From assembly GCF_049651205.1 (NCBI RefSeq), contig NZ_JBASBR010000007.1, forward strand, positions 310,001 to 374,000: DNA of 64,000 bases, read 5' to 3'. This stretch comes from Castellaniella sp049651205. Its GTDB lineage: Bacteria; Pseudomonadota; Gammaproteobacteria; Burkholderiales; Burkholderiaceae_B. The stretch's first letter is position 1; each line of letters opens with the position of its first letter. Positions 27,677-36,297 of the stretch are shown in pieces. A program made the translations under genes and the position numbers. Under the pieces are notes generated by a model. That model had not been told where the DNA came from. It did no database searches and worked only from the letters and a program-made list of their open reading frames with translations.

Positions 27677-30547
27677 GTGGCACAGCCTTCCCTGATCATC
27701 AGCTCTCCCTTTGAGGCCCCCACGCATCACTGGGCCCGTGAGTCTGACAACAAGCTCAAGCTAAACACGGGCCGCCGGCCGGCAGGATACGAAATCTTTG
27801 ATACCCGCAACAACACGGTTCGCGGGGTAGAACTGGATCTGGTCAACCGCATCCGCGAACGCGTAACCGCATGGCGTCAGGCAGATTACCCCGGTGTGAC
27901 GGCCATTACCCGCCAATTGCTGGAACACTGGCACGACAACGGCGCGCGGCAATACACGTTTTATTTTTGCCAGCTGGAAGCCATTGAAACACTAATCTGG
28001 CACGTCGAAGCGCCGACAGAATACCAACAAGGAATCGCCATCCCCGGAGATGGCGGTGCCTGGGAGCGCCTATGCAGCAAGATGGCAACCGGCACAGGCA
28101 AAACAACGGTAATGGCCATGATCATCGCTTGGCAGGTGTTAAATTCCCTGGCCTACCCCAAGCGCAATAAAGATTTTTCGCGTGCCATCTTTATTGTGGC
28201 ACCGGGCCTGACGGTTAAAGAACGGCTGCAAGTACTGCAACCTGGGCATCCAGAAAACTACTACGACCAATTTGCTATCTGCCCCAACGAGGCCTTGCGC
28301 CAGAGGCTTAATCAGGCGGTTTTGCTGATCGATAACTGGCACAGCCTGATGCCACTTAAGGATGTCACCCGATCCATCATAAAAAAGGGCGCCGAAAGCG
28401 ATGAGGCCTACGTGCGCCGTATCCTGGGGGCCTTGGCGAGCTTCAAGGATATTGCGGTCATCAACGACGAGGCCCATCACGCCTACCGCATCCGGCCCGA
28501 GACCAAAGTCAGCAAGAAAGATGCTGAGATGCTGGGCATCAACCTGGACGATGCCACCCGCTGGATTGAAGGGCTTGACCGCATCCACAAAACACGGCGC
28601 ATCAGCCACTGCTTTGATCTATCTGCCACCCCCTTTGCGCCCACCGGAAAAACCAGCACCGAAACCGCCCTGTTTGATTGGGTGGTCTCCGATTTTGGCC
28701 TGAACGATGCGATTGAATCGGGATTGGTCAAAACGCCACGCGTCGTCATCCGCGACAACGCCTTGCCCAATGCCAAAACCTATCGCAGCAAGCTATATCA
28801 TCTGTACCGCGAACCCGAGGTTCAGGAAGATCTGAACCGGCGCGGGGCTGAGCCTCATGAAGCCCTGCCCCAACTGGTGCAACAGGCCTACACATTGCTG
28901 GGGGCAGACTGGCGTGAAACCCGGGCCGCGTGGCAAGCGGCTGGCCATGTCTCTCCACCCGTCATACTGACTGTCTGCAACCGCACGGAAACAGCCGCCC
29001 GGCTTGAGCACTATTTTCGCCAGGGCGATGCCCACTGGCCCGATCTGCAGGCCCCCACCCGCACGCTAAGGGTGGACTCCAAGGTGCTGAACAAGGCAGA
29101 AAGTGGGGAATCGGCCACAGCGGACAAAGCCTACGAAGAAGTTTTGCACGACATCCTTGAAGCTGCCGACATCCCGGAGATCACCAAAGCACGCCTGCGC
29201 CCGCTGAAAAAAGAAGAACTGCTACGCGCCATTATCGATAACGTGGGTAAACGCGGCACAGCGGGTCAGGATCTACAAAATGTCATTTCCGTAGCCATGC
29301 TGTCTGAAGGCTGGGATGCCAAGAACGTCACCCATATCATGGGTCTGCGGGCCTTTACCAGCCAGTTATTATGCGAGCAAGTGATTGGTCGGGGATTACG
29401 GCGTGTGTCATATGACACCGAGCCGGCGCAATGTCCGGACGGCCAGGTGCGCGATCTGTTTCGGCCAGAGTTTGTCAACGTCTTTGGCGTCCCTCTGTCG
29501 ATTTTCCAGGATGTGGACGACAGCGGCGAGGCCCCGCCGCCACCCAAACCCAGTATTCAGGTCGAATCACTTCCAGATCGTGCAAGTCTGGAGATCAGCT
29601 GGCCCAACGTGCTACGTGTGGACACCGTCATCCATCAAGCACTCACACTCGACTGGGACAACCACAGTGCCTTGCGGCTGAGCATCGACCCTGCTCGCAT
29701 TCCTGTCAGCGCCGACCTTGCCCCTGCCCTGGGCGGCGCAACGGATATGTCCAAGATTGTGCCGATCGATCTGGAAAAAATCCCCGAGGGGTTTCGCCAG
29801 CAGCGACTGTTATTTATGGCAGCCCGCAAAGCGATGGAAAGCCTGGGCGGCAGATTTTCCGGGGGACGCGAACTGCTGGTTCAGCAATTGGTGCGCCTGG
29901 TAGAGCGGTTTTTTAATTCAGATCACCTGAACATTCCATCGCTGTTTCACCAGGAGCCGCTACGTAAACGCATCCTGATTGCACTTTCCATGGATACGAT
30001 CGTCCAGCACGTAGTGGCTTTGATCGAACAGCACAACAGCCAACAGCTCGAACCTGTGTTCGATCCGGAGTTTCCGATCGGCTCTACCCGGCTGATGCGC
30101 ACCTGGTACACCACCAAGCCATGCATTGAGACCGTGAAATCGCAGATCAGCCACGCTGTAGCGGACAGTACCTGGGAAGACTATGCTGCCAAGCGCCTGG
30201 AGGCCAGCACAGAAGTCTCGGCCTACGCCAAGAATGACCACCTGGGCTTTCAGATCTATTATCTGTGGCGCGGCAGCAAACGCAAGTATGTGCCGGACTA
30301 CCTGGTGCGCCTTGCCAACGGCAAAATGCTGGTGCTGGAAATCAAGGGTGAGGATTCTGAGCAAAACCGCAAGAAGCGGCTGGCGCTGGACGCATGGGTT
30401 CAAGCCATCAACACACGCGGGAGCTTTGGCGTGTGGTGCTGGGATGTGGTGATGGGCGAGCCTGCACAGATGGATGATGTGATCAACCACCACGCATCCT
30501 CAGCCCGTTATTCGGAACCTATACGAAAGCCCACGAGTCAAAGGTAG
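27677..30547 (+). CDS. res: Type III restriction enzyme, helicase-nuclease subunit (Res)
   Basis: A 956-residue ATP-dependent translocase and nuclease that acts with Mod. Superfamily 2 helicase motifs are in order: CSKMATGTGKTTVMA (Walker A, about 136-150), INDEAHH (DEAH box, about 263), DLSATPF (motif III) and EQVIGRGLRRV (motif VI). A PD-(D/E)XK nuclease site is at the C-terminus, with PDYLVRL and then LVLEIKGED. All key residues are intact. Start is GTG 27677 after AAGGGAAG, ten bases from the mod stop, so mod-res is an operon. It ends just before a fragment of an activator gene. Confidence 0.94.
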   Translation: MAQPSLIISSPFEAPTHHWARESDNKLKLNTGRRPAGYEIFDTRNNTVRGVELDLVNRIRERVTAWRQADYPGVTAITRQLLEHWHDNGARQYTFYFCQLEAIETLIWHVEAPTEYQQGIAIPGDGGAWERLCSKMATGTGKTTVMAMIIAWQVLNSLAYPKRNKDFSRAIFIVAPGLTVKERLQVLQPGHPENYYDQFAICPNEALRQRLNQAVLLIDNWHSLMPLKDVTRSIIKKGAESDEAYVRRILGALASFKDIAVINDEAHHAYRIRPETKVSKKDAEMLGINLDDATRWIEGLDRIHKTRRISHCFDLSATPFAPTGKTSTETALFDWVVSDFGLNDAIESGLVKTPRVVIRDNALPNAKTYRSKLYHLYREPEVQEDLNRRGAEPHEALPQLVQQAYTLLGADWRETRAAWQAAGHVSPPVILTVCNRTETAARLEHYFRQGDAHWPDLQAPTRTLRVDSKVLNKAESGESATADKAYEEVLHDILEAADIPEITKARLRPLKKEELLRAIIDNVGKRGTAGQDLQNVISVAMLSEGWDAKNVTHIMGLRAFTSQLLCEQVIGRGLRRVSYDTEPAQCPDGQVRDLFRPEFVNVFGVPLSIFQDVDDSGEAPPPPKPSIQVESLPDRASLEISWPNVLRVDTVIHQALTLDWDNHSALRLSIDPARIPVSADLAPALGGATDMSKIVPIDLEKIPEGFRQQRLLFMAARKAMESLGGRFSGGRELLVQQLVRLVERFFNSDHLNIPSLFHQEPLRKRILIALSMDTIVQHVVALIEQHNSQQLEPVFDPEFPIGSTRLMRTWYTTKPCIETVKSQISHAVADSTWEDYAAKRLEASTEVSAYAKNDHLGFQIYYLWRGSKRKYVPDYLVRLANGKMLVLEIKGEDSEQNRKKRLALDAWVQAINTRGSFGVWCWDVVMGEPAQMDDVINHHASSARYSEPIRKPTSQR

Positions 30548-30560
30548 CGATAAAAAACCA

Positions 30561-30618
30561 CCCTTAAGCTTGCGATACAAGGTGCTGCAATGAATGTCGT
30601 GGCGCCGGGCCGACTCGG
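30561..30618 (-). pseudogene. Relic of the 3' end of a sigma-54 activator gene (Fis-type HTH)
   Basis: This stretch matches the 3' end of the intact activator gene at 31391-31448 with about 7 differences in 58 bases, on the same strand. Read in frame it gives ESARRHDIHCSTLYRKLKG, against EAARRLGIHRSTLYRKLKG in the intact gene. The stop codon is lost and similarity ends before ccdA. It is the recognition helix of a Fis-type domain with no protein around it. Confidence 0.85.
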
Positions 30619-30633
30619 CAATCTCTGGTGTCA

Positions 30634-30674
30634 TATATGCGCATATAATATGTAGCATCAAATGTGCATATTTG
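30634..30674 (+). promoter_or_regulatory. Two palindromes upstream of ccdA, probable autoregulatory operators
   Basis: A perfect 14-base palindrome, TATATGCGCATATA, lies at 30634-30647. A second, nearly perfect 16-base one, CAAATGTGCATATTTG, lies at 30659-30674. Both share the core TGCATAT or TGCGCATAT. CcdA-type antitoxins repress their own operon through such sites, with CcdB as corepressor; this is the family rule, and binding here is inferred. Confidence 0.55.
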
Positions 30675-30699
30675 TATTATTGGATAAAGGAGAATTGCT

Positions 30700-30948
30700 A
30701 TGTTGGCCAGTAGCCGTCCCCGTGGGGCAACCAAGCGTGCCACCAATGTGTCACTGCCCGAAGACCTCCTTTCCCAGGCTAAAGCCCTGCAAATCAATAT
30801 TTCTCAAGCCGCCGAGGCTGGCGTTGCCCAGGCCATCGCCCGCACACGTAGCCAGCGTTGGCTGGCCGAGAACCAAGCAGCCATTAAAAGCTCCAACGCA
30901 TTTGTCGAAAAACATGGCCTGCCCCTGGCGAAGTACCGGATGTTCTGA
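30700..30948 (+). CDS. ccdA: CcdA-family antitoxin
   Basis: 82 residues. The N-terminal half (ATKRATNVSLPEDLLSQAKAL) fits the ribbon-helix-helix DNA-binding part, and the rest (RWLAENQAAIKSSNAFVEKHG, then LPLAKYRMF) fits the CcdB-binding tail. A good ribosome site, AAAGGAGAA, precedes the ATG. Its stop overlaps the ccdB start (TGATG), so the pair is coupled. Neutralises CcdB and represses the operon. Confidence 0.9.
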   Translation: MLASSRPRGATKRATNVSLPEDLLSQAKALQINISQAAEAGVAQAIARTRSQRWLAENQAAIKSSNAFVEKHGLPLAKYRMF

Positions 30949-31247
30949 TGGGCCGCCACGACGTCTATCCCAATCCGTCAGGGCCTGGATATTTTCTTGA
31001 TGTCCAGGCAGACATCTTGCAACCCCTAAATACACGGGTGGTTGTACCCTTGGTGCCACTGGATGCAGCGCCCAAGCCCGCTAAAACGCTTAACCCGGTT
31101 TTTGACATTGGTGGTAAGCCACATGCGATGGTGACGCAATACATCGCTGCGATCCCGGACAGGGAACTACAAAACCCAGCCTGCAGCCTCCAACCGCAAC
31201 ACGACGATATCGTGGCCGCCATCGACTTTTTATTTCATGGGTTTTAG
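30948..31247 (+). CDS. ccdB: CcdB-family toxin (DNA gyrase poison)
   Basis: 99 residues matching CcdB: FLDVQADILQPLNTRVVVPLVP near the N-terminus in two parts and the C-terminal HDDIVAAIDFLFHGF. In the family the last residues contact GyrA; here the tail is FHGF, where plasmid F CcdB has FWGI, so the key tryptophan is replaced by histidine. That may mean altered gyrase binding or a different state of activity. Directly coupled to ccdA. Confidence 0.88.
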   Translation: MGRHDVYPNPSGPGYFLDVQADILQPLNTRVVVPLVPLDAAPKPAKTLNPVFDIGGKPHAMVTQYIAAIPDRELQNPACSLQPQHDDIVAAIDFLFHGF

Positions 31248-31295
31248 TACGCGGTTGTATCTGAGGATCGTCACCGCCTCGGCGCCTGTGATGGT

Positions 31296-31324
31296 GGGGG
31301 TGCGGCGCCAAGAGGCCGATTGAT
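31296..31324 (+). pseudogene. Relic of the norB 3' end (right copy of the 29-base repeat)
   Basis: 28 of 29 bases match the 3' end of norB at 24404-24432, including the GVRRQEAD codons and the stop. Upstream, in the same frame, the similarity fades quickly, so only the tail is kept. It stands directly after ccdB and before the intact activator gene. That is where the norB end would have been without the island. Confidence 0.88.
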
Positions 31325-31386
31325 ACGGCCAGGCTGTGCGCGATCAATCACGTTCGCTCGTGGCCCACAAAGACAACCGTGAAGAA

Positions 31387-33285
31387 CTAGCCCTTCAGCT
31401 TGCGATACAAGGTGCTGCGATGAATACCGAGACGCCGGGCCGCCTCGGTGACATTGCCGGCACAATCGTGCAAGGTTTGGTAAATGGCAGACTGCTCCAG
31501 CTCGCTCAGCCGGCCAGTTGTGCCAACGACCCCTGGCACCGGAGACGATGATGGTGATGCAGAAAACGGGATCGGTATGGCGGGCGCTTCAGCCTGCATG
31601 GCTGGGCCGTGTGGCGCATCCGTGGCCCAATCGCGCGTGGATCCCAGGCACATCGAGACAACCGCCTGGGGCAGTTGCTGCGGCAGCAACGGGCCATCCT
31701 GGGGACACTGACAACGCAGACGTCGCAACAGGCTGTTTAACTCGCGATAATTGCCCGGCCAGGAATAGCCTGCCAGTATCTCAAGCGTCTGGGTGGCCAA
31801 GGCCCCGCCCAGGCCGGCATACTGGTTGGCGATGAAGTGCGATAAATCGGGGCGCCGCCGCAAAGGTGGCAGCTCTATGGGAATACCCTGCAAACGGTAA
31901 TAAAGATCAGCGCGAAACAAGCCCTCAGCGACTCGTTTGCTTAGATTCTGGTGGCTGGCACTAACCAGGTTGAAATCAAGTGCAATGCGCTTTTCAGAAC
32001 CCAACGGCTGCACCTCACGTTCTTGCAGAACGCGCAACAGCCGCGTTTGCAGGCCCAACGGCATATCACCGATCTCATCCAGAAACAGGGTGCCTTCGTG
32101 TGCCTGGCGTAGCAGGCCACGGGCGCCTTCACGCCGCGCGCCCGTAAAAGCGCCTGGCTCGTAGCCAAAGAGCTCGGATTCGATCAGGTGCTCGGGCAAG
32201 GCGGCGCAATTGACGGCCACAAATGTCCCCGCATGATGCTGGCTTCGGGCGTGAATATGCCGTGCCATCACTTCCTTGCCCGTACCGGTTTCGCCATGCA
32301 ACAAGACGGCCAACTGGCTGTCGACCGCGCGAACCGCTTGCGCAAGCAACGGACGGCTGATGGTATCGGGCTCCGGGAGCGTGTCTGCCGACCGCTGCAA
32401 GGCAACTGGTTTGGCCGGCCACTGTCTGAAGAGGCTACCTGGTTGGATGCCAGAAAGCAGACGCCCGGAGAGCATCAGGCCATCGTGGCGATGCAATAAG
32501 GTGCCACCGGAATGCAAGTCACCCTCTATCCATTGGGCACATGGCGTGCCCAGCAGCCGCCAGTCGGTGCCCAGAACATGCAGGGCGGCTTCATTGGCAC
32601 CCGCGATGCACTGCCTATCGTCCAGCAACAAGATGGCGGTTGGCATACCGCGGGTGTGCGGCTCACCCAGGTGGAATTCAAGCCGCTGCAGCGGGCTCTC
32701 AAGCATCATCAGATTGCTGATACCGGTAGCAAGCTGCTGCACCAGGGCCAAGGCATAGCCACACAGTACGTTGGCTGGGCTGGAAAGGTCGAGGACACCA
32801 AGGATGCTGCCGGTGGCCGAGAGGATGGGGGCCGCATGACAACTGAGTACCTGATTACGGGCAAGAAAATGCTCCGCGCCGTGAATGCGGACGGCACGAC
32901 CATCGTACAGCGCTGTGCCGATCGCATTGGTGCCGCGCTGGGACTCGGCCCAATTGACGCCAGGCCGCAGGGCAACACGCTGCGCCTTATCAAGAAAATT
33001 GGGGTTGCCCTGCTCGTGCAGGATGAGGCCATCAGGTGCTGCCAGGATCGCAATACCATTGTTGGCCTGCGCCAGTGCGCCCAACGCGCTCAGGCTGGAT
33101 TCTGCGTGCCGCAGCAAGGCCTGATTGGCTTCGATCTGAAAGGTGAGATCCGCCCGCGACAAGGGGTTGGGATCAACCAGCAGATGCGGATCGAGCTTGG
33201 CGCAGCGTGCCCAGGATCGATGGATTAAAGAGGATGCATCAATCTGGGCGCCTGCGGCGAGGGTAAGCGGCATTGAATGCGGCAT
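31387..33285 (-). CDS. Sigma-54-dependent Fis-family activator, AcoR-like
   Basis: A 632-residue enhancer-binding protein. The N-terminal 200 residues contain a GAF-like sensory region; the centre is the AAA+ domain with Walker A HGETGTGKEV, the sigma-54 contact loop GAFTGA (intact, in YEPGAFTGARREG) and Walker B TLFLDEIGD. The C-terminus ends in a Fis-type helix-turn-helix, EAARRLGIHRSTLYRKLKG. Start ATG 33285 follows GGAGA; the frame is open further upstream, but that part is not protein-like. It faces the aldehyde dehydrogenase gene, whose promoter has a -24/-12 element, so that gene is the likely target. Confidence 0.92.
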   Translation of the reverse strand: MPHSMPLTLAAGAQIDASSLIHRSWARCAKLDPHLLVDPNPLSRADLTFQIEANQALLRHAESSLSALGALAQANNGIAILAAPDGLILHEQGNPNFLDKAQRVALRPGVNWAESQRGTNAIGTALYDGRAVRIHGAEHFLARNQVLSCHAAPILSATGSILGVLDLSSPANVLCGYALALVQQLATGISNLMMLESPLQRLEFHLGEPHTRGMPTAILLLDDRQCIAGANEAALHVLGTDWRLLGTPCAQWIEGDLHSGGTLLHRHDGLMLSGRLLSGIQPGSLFRQWPAKPVALQRSADTLPEPDTISRPLLAQAVRAVDSQLAVLLHGETGTGKEVMARHIHARSQHHAGTFVAVNCAALPEHLIESELFGYEPGAFTGARREGARGLLRQAHEGTLFLDEIGDMPLGLQTRLLRVLQEREVQPLGSEKRIALDFNLVSASHQNLSKRVAEGLFRADLYYRLQGIPIELPPLRRRPDLSHFIANQYAGLGGALATQTLEILAGYSWPGNYRELNSLLRRLRCQCPQDGPLLPQQLPQAVVSMCLGSTRDWATDAPHGPAMQAEAPAIPIPFSASPSSSPVPGVVGTTGRLSELEQSAIYQTLHDCAGNVTEAARRLGIHRSTLYRKLKG

Positions 33286-33360
33286 GACGGTCTCTCCATC
33301 CGGGCCTGTGCCGGCAACGGTGCAGAATGCAACACACACGTCGCACGAATCACGGGCAAG

Positions 33361-33377
33361 TGTCGCAAAATGCGACA
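33361..33377. promoter_or_regulatory. Perfect inverted repeat, probable activator binding site
   Basis: TGTCGCA, three A, TGCGACA: a perfect 7-3-7 inverted repeat. It lies 76 bases upstream of the activator start and about 170 bases upstream of the -24/-12 promoter of the dehydrogenase gene, the usual position for an enhancer-binding protein. A degenerate half site (CGTCGCA) sits at 33339-33345, 22 bases away, two helical turns. Confidence 0.7.
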
Positions 33378-33545
33378 GTTCGCTGTTTTTAAACGTATTT
33401 TTAAACCAGTATGCCATTGCAACGGCCATAAGAAAAGCTTGGATCCAAAGATAGGAAAACCGCAGTGGCCTCCTATATTGTGAAAGGAACCACACTTCAC
33501 GCCGAAGGCGGCCAGACCCGGACGACGAGCACCGGATGGGCGTGT

Positions 33546-33561
33546 TGGCATCAATATTGCT
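33546..33561 (+). promoter_or_regulatory. Sigma-54 (-24/-12) promoter of the aldehyde dehydrogenase gene
   Basis: TGGCATCAATATTGCT matches the consensus TGGCAC-N5-TTGCW with GG and GC exactly 12 bases apart. It lies about 80 bases upstream of the dehydrogenase ATG. Together with an intact GAFTGA activator next door, a strong case. Confidence 0.8.
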
Positions 33562-33641
33562 TGGTACTCCATAAGCATCAACACAGATGCCCTGATGAAT
33601 CGGCATTTGCCTCAACGATGCCATTACCCAAGGAGACAGCA

Positions 33642-35168
33642 ATGAACATGACCGACCTGAAGCATTTCGGGATAGACCTGGACTTCCCCTATAAGAACCA
33701 TTACGAGAACTACATCGGCGGGCGCTGGGTAGCACCTGTCAGCAAGCAGTATTTCGACAATCTATCGCCCATCACCGGGCAAGTGTTCTGCGAGGTACCC
33801 AGATCCGGGGCCGACGACATCGAGTTGGCCCTGGACGCCGCCCACGCGGCGCGCAAGGCCTGGGGCGAAACCTCGGTGGCTGACCGTGCCGGAGTGCTAT
33901 TGCGCATGGCCGACCGCATGGAACAGAATCTGGGCCTCCTGGCCGCAGCGGAAACCATCGACAATGGCAAGCCCATCCGTGAAACCCTGAACGCCGATAT
34001 CCCCCTGGCCATCGACCACCTGCGCTATTTTGCCGGCTGCATCCGTGCCCAGGAAGGCGGGATCTCCGAGATCGACAAGAACACGGTGGCCTATCACTTC
34101 CATGAGCCCATGGGCGTAGTGGGACAGATCATCCCCTGGAACTTCCCACTGCTGATGGCCGCCTGGAAACTTGGGCCCGCCCTGGCTGCCGGCAACTGCG
34201 TGGTGCTCAAGCCAGCCGAGCAAACCCCGGCATCGATCCTGGTATTGATGGAGCTGGTGGGCGATCTGCTGCCCCCGGGCGTACTCAATATCGTCAACGG
34301 CTTTGGCAAGGAAGCCGGGCAGGCGCTGGCAACCAGCAAACGCATCAACAAAATTGCCTTTACAGGCTCTACCCCCACGGGCCAACACATCCTGCACGCA
34401 GCGGCCGACAACCTGATCCCCAGCACAGTAGAGTTGGGTGGCAAGAGCCCTAACATTTTCTTTGCCAGCGTCATGGATCAGGACGACGCATTTTTTGACA
34501 AGACACTGGAAGGTTTCAGTATGTTTGCCCTGAACCAGGGCGAGATCTGCACCTGCCCCTCACGCATTCTGGTGCAGGAATCCATTTACGAACGCTTTAT
34601 CGAACGGGCAGTCAAGCGAGTGGAAGCCATGAAGACCGGTCACCCGCTGGAAGCATCCACCATGCTGGGCGCCCAGGTGTCTCAGGCACAAATGAACAAG
34701 ATCCTGGGCTATATCGATATCGGACGCGATGAAGGCGCGCAATGCCTGACAGGCGGCAGCCGCAACGTACCAGGTGCCGGTCTCGACGAGGGCTTTTACG
34801 TCAAGCCCACCCTGCTCTTTGGCAACAACAGCATGCGGATCTTTCAAGAGGAGATCTTTGGCCCCGTCGCGTCGGTGACAACCTTCAAGGAAGAGGACGA
34901 AGCCATCGCGATCGCCAATGATACTTACTACGGCCTGGGGGCGGGTGTCTGGTCGCGCGATGGCTCGCAGGCCTATCGGGTAGGCCGTGAAGTACAGGCC
35001 GGACGTGTCTGGACGAACTGCTACAACCTCTACCCCGCCCACGCGGCCTTCGGGGGCTACAAGCAATCCGGCATTGGGCGCGAAACCCACAAAATGGCGC
35101 TGGGCGCCTACCAGCAAACCAAATGCCTGCTGGTAAGTTACAACCCAAATGCACTGGGCTTCTTCTGA
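33642..35168 (+). CDS. Acetaldehyde-type NAD+ aldehyde dehydrogenase (ExaC/AldB/AcoD-like)
   Basis: Oxidises short-chain aldehydes to acids. The 508-residue protein has the ALDH motifs: the glutamate in VELGGKSPN, the catalytic cysteine in NQGEICTCPSR, and EEIFGPVASV. The paired cysteines around the active site and the N-terminal YENYIGGRWVAP are typical of the ExaC/AcoD group used in ethanol or acetoin breakdown. Start ATG 33642 follows AAGGAGACAGCA. No alcohol dehydrogenase gene is adjacent. Expression is probably sigma-54 dependent. Confidence 0.92.
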   Translation: MNMTDLKHFGIDLDFPYKNHYENYIGGRWVAPVSKQYFDNLSPITGQVFCEVPRSGADDIELALDAAHAARKAWGETSVADRAGVLLRMADRMEQNLGLLAAAETIDNGKPIRETLNADIPLAIDHLRYFAGCIRAQEGGISEIDKNTVAYHFHEPMGVVGQIIPWNFPLLMAAWKLGPALAAGNCVVLKPAEQTPASILVLMELVGDLLPPGVLNIVNGFGKEAGQALATSKRINKIAFTGSTPTGQHILHAAADNLIPSTVELGGKSPNIFFASVMDQDDAFFDKTLEGFSMFALNQGEICTCPSRILVQESIYERFIERAVKRVEAMKTGHPLEASTMLGAQVSQAQMNKILGYIDIGRDEGAQCLTGGSRNVPGAGLDEGFYVKPTLLFGNNSMRIFQEEIFGPVASVTTFKEEDEAIAIANDTYYGLGAGVWSRDGSQAYRVGREVQAGRVWTNCYNLYPAHAAFGGYKQSGIGRETHKMALGAYQQTKCLLVSYNPNALGFF

Positions 35169-35220
35169 CACCAACGCAGCATCGGGCCAGCTCAGGATCG
35201 GGCCCTGACACGCAAGAAGA

Positions 35221-35255
35221 ACAAGGGCTTACAGAAAAAACCTGCAAGCCCTTGT
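35221..35255. terminator. Stem-loop between the aldehyde dehydrogenase and the LysR gene
   Basis: A ten-bp perfect stem (ACAAGGGCTT / AAGCCCTTGT) with inner CAG / CTG pairing and a loop holding six A, between two converging genes. No strong T-run on the plus side, so it is a probable rather than textbook terminator. Confidence 0.6.
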
Positions 35256-35275
35256 TGCCGCGGGCGGGTGCAGCA

Positions 35276-36184
35276 TCACGCAAACTCACCACCCAAAGCC
35301 CCTTTGGCAGCGATCAAGGCGGTAATAAAAGCAGCAGCAGCTGGCGACGGCGCCTTTCTTTTGGCGGTAATCAAACCCAGCTGACGATTGAGATGGGTGC
35401 TGGCCACGGGCCGATGTTCAAGGTCGGCACAGGGCGCTGCCGACACTGTGGAGACCGGCAAGATCGCCACTCCCAGGCCTGCCCGAACCATCCCGATAGC
35501 GGTTGAAAGATACGCCACTTCACAGACAACCTCGACATCCAAACCGGCGACTTCCAATGCGCGATGCAGCACTTCGCGAACACTGGTGCCTTGACCGGTA
35601 AGCACATGAGGATAACCAGCAAGTTTTCCCAGCGTTGGTCGCCGGCTGGCTTCCAGAGGATGTCCAGCCGGAAAAAACACATGCATCTGATCTTCAAGCA
35701 AAGCCTGAAACTGCAAGGCACGGTCGCGACTCACCCATGGGCCCAGGCCCAGATCGGCTTCTTCGTCCCGCACTAAAGCCTGAAGCCGGGTGGCAGGGAC
35801 ATCGGCAATACGAATTTCGATACCGGGATGCTGTGCATGAAACGTTCGGATCAAACCCGGCAACCAAGCCGCCGCAATTGAGGGCAATGCGGCAATCGTC
35901 AGCCGGCCGCGCTGCAGCCCGGCCAGATCGTGTGCCTGCTCGACCGCGCCCTGGAACTCATCCAGAATTCTTTGCAAAGGCGCAATCATATTGCGACCGG
36001 CCGGAGTCAAGGTAACGCGACGGCGGTCCCGGTCGAAGAGCCTGACACCCAGCTCTTCTTCGAGCTGCCGGATCTGCACAGTGAGCGCCGGCTGCGACAC
36101 ATGCAGCACGGTTGCCGCCTGCGTGAAGCTGCCCGACTGTGCCGCCTGCAAAAACGCACGAATGTGCCGGAATCCTTGTTTCAT
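35276..36184 (-). CDS. LysR-family regulator, divergent to the atuA-like operon
   Basis: 302 residues with a standard LysR helix-turn-helix (FLQAAQSGSFTQAATVLHVS, QPALTVQIRQLEEELGVRLF) and an effector-binding domain of the CynR/CysB-like type. It is transcribed away from the AtuA-like pair and the TAXI-TRAP transporter with 113 bases between. By position it is the local regulator of that operon. Confidence 0.9.
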   Translation of the reverse strand: MKQGFRHIRAFLQAAQSGSFTQAATVLHVSQPALTVQIRQLEEELGVRLFDRDRRRVTLTPAGRNMIAPLQRILDEFQGAVEQAHDLAGLQRGRLTIAALPSIAAAWLPGLIRTFHAQHPGIEIRIADVPATRLQALVRDEEADLGLGPWVSRDRALQFQALLEDQMHVFFPAGHPLEASRRPTLGKLAGYPHVLTGQGTSVREVLHRALEVAGLDVEVVCEVAYLSTAIGMVRAGLGVAILPVSTVSAAPCADLEHRPVASTHLNRQLGLITAKRKAPSPAAAAFITALIAAKGALGGEFA

Positions 36185-36185
36185 T

Positions 36186-36199
36186 TGATTTTCAAATCA
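36186..36199. promoter_or_regulatory. Inverted repeat in the LysR/atuA intergenic region
   Basis: TGATTT, two bases, AAATCA, directly before the LysR start. The surrounding 36185-36245 is AT-rich. A possible autoregulatory operator; only position and symmetry support it. Confidence 0.35.
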
Positions 36200-36297
36200 C
36201 TGAGATACAGAAATTTCAATTCTATTATTAAACAACCCGACCTAAGATGAATCTTCATGCCGCCAAGAATCTATAACAGGCATTGCAGGAGACAACC

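Noticed and set aside
24432..31386. Island carried by a transposon, integron or integrase
   Set aside because: No transposase, integrase, terminal inverted repeats or target duplications apart from the partial copies of flanking gene ends.
33286..33735. N-terminal extension of the activator by 150 codons
   Set aside because: The extra part covers the promoter and repeat region, is not protein-like, and the ATG at 33285 has a good ribosome site.
35123..35506. Plus-strand 127-codon frame across the aldehyde dehydrogenase end
   Set aside because: Shadow of the LysR gene and the intergenic stem-loop; no recognisable protein.
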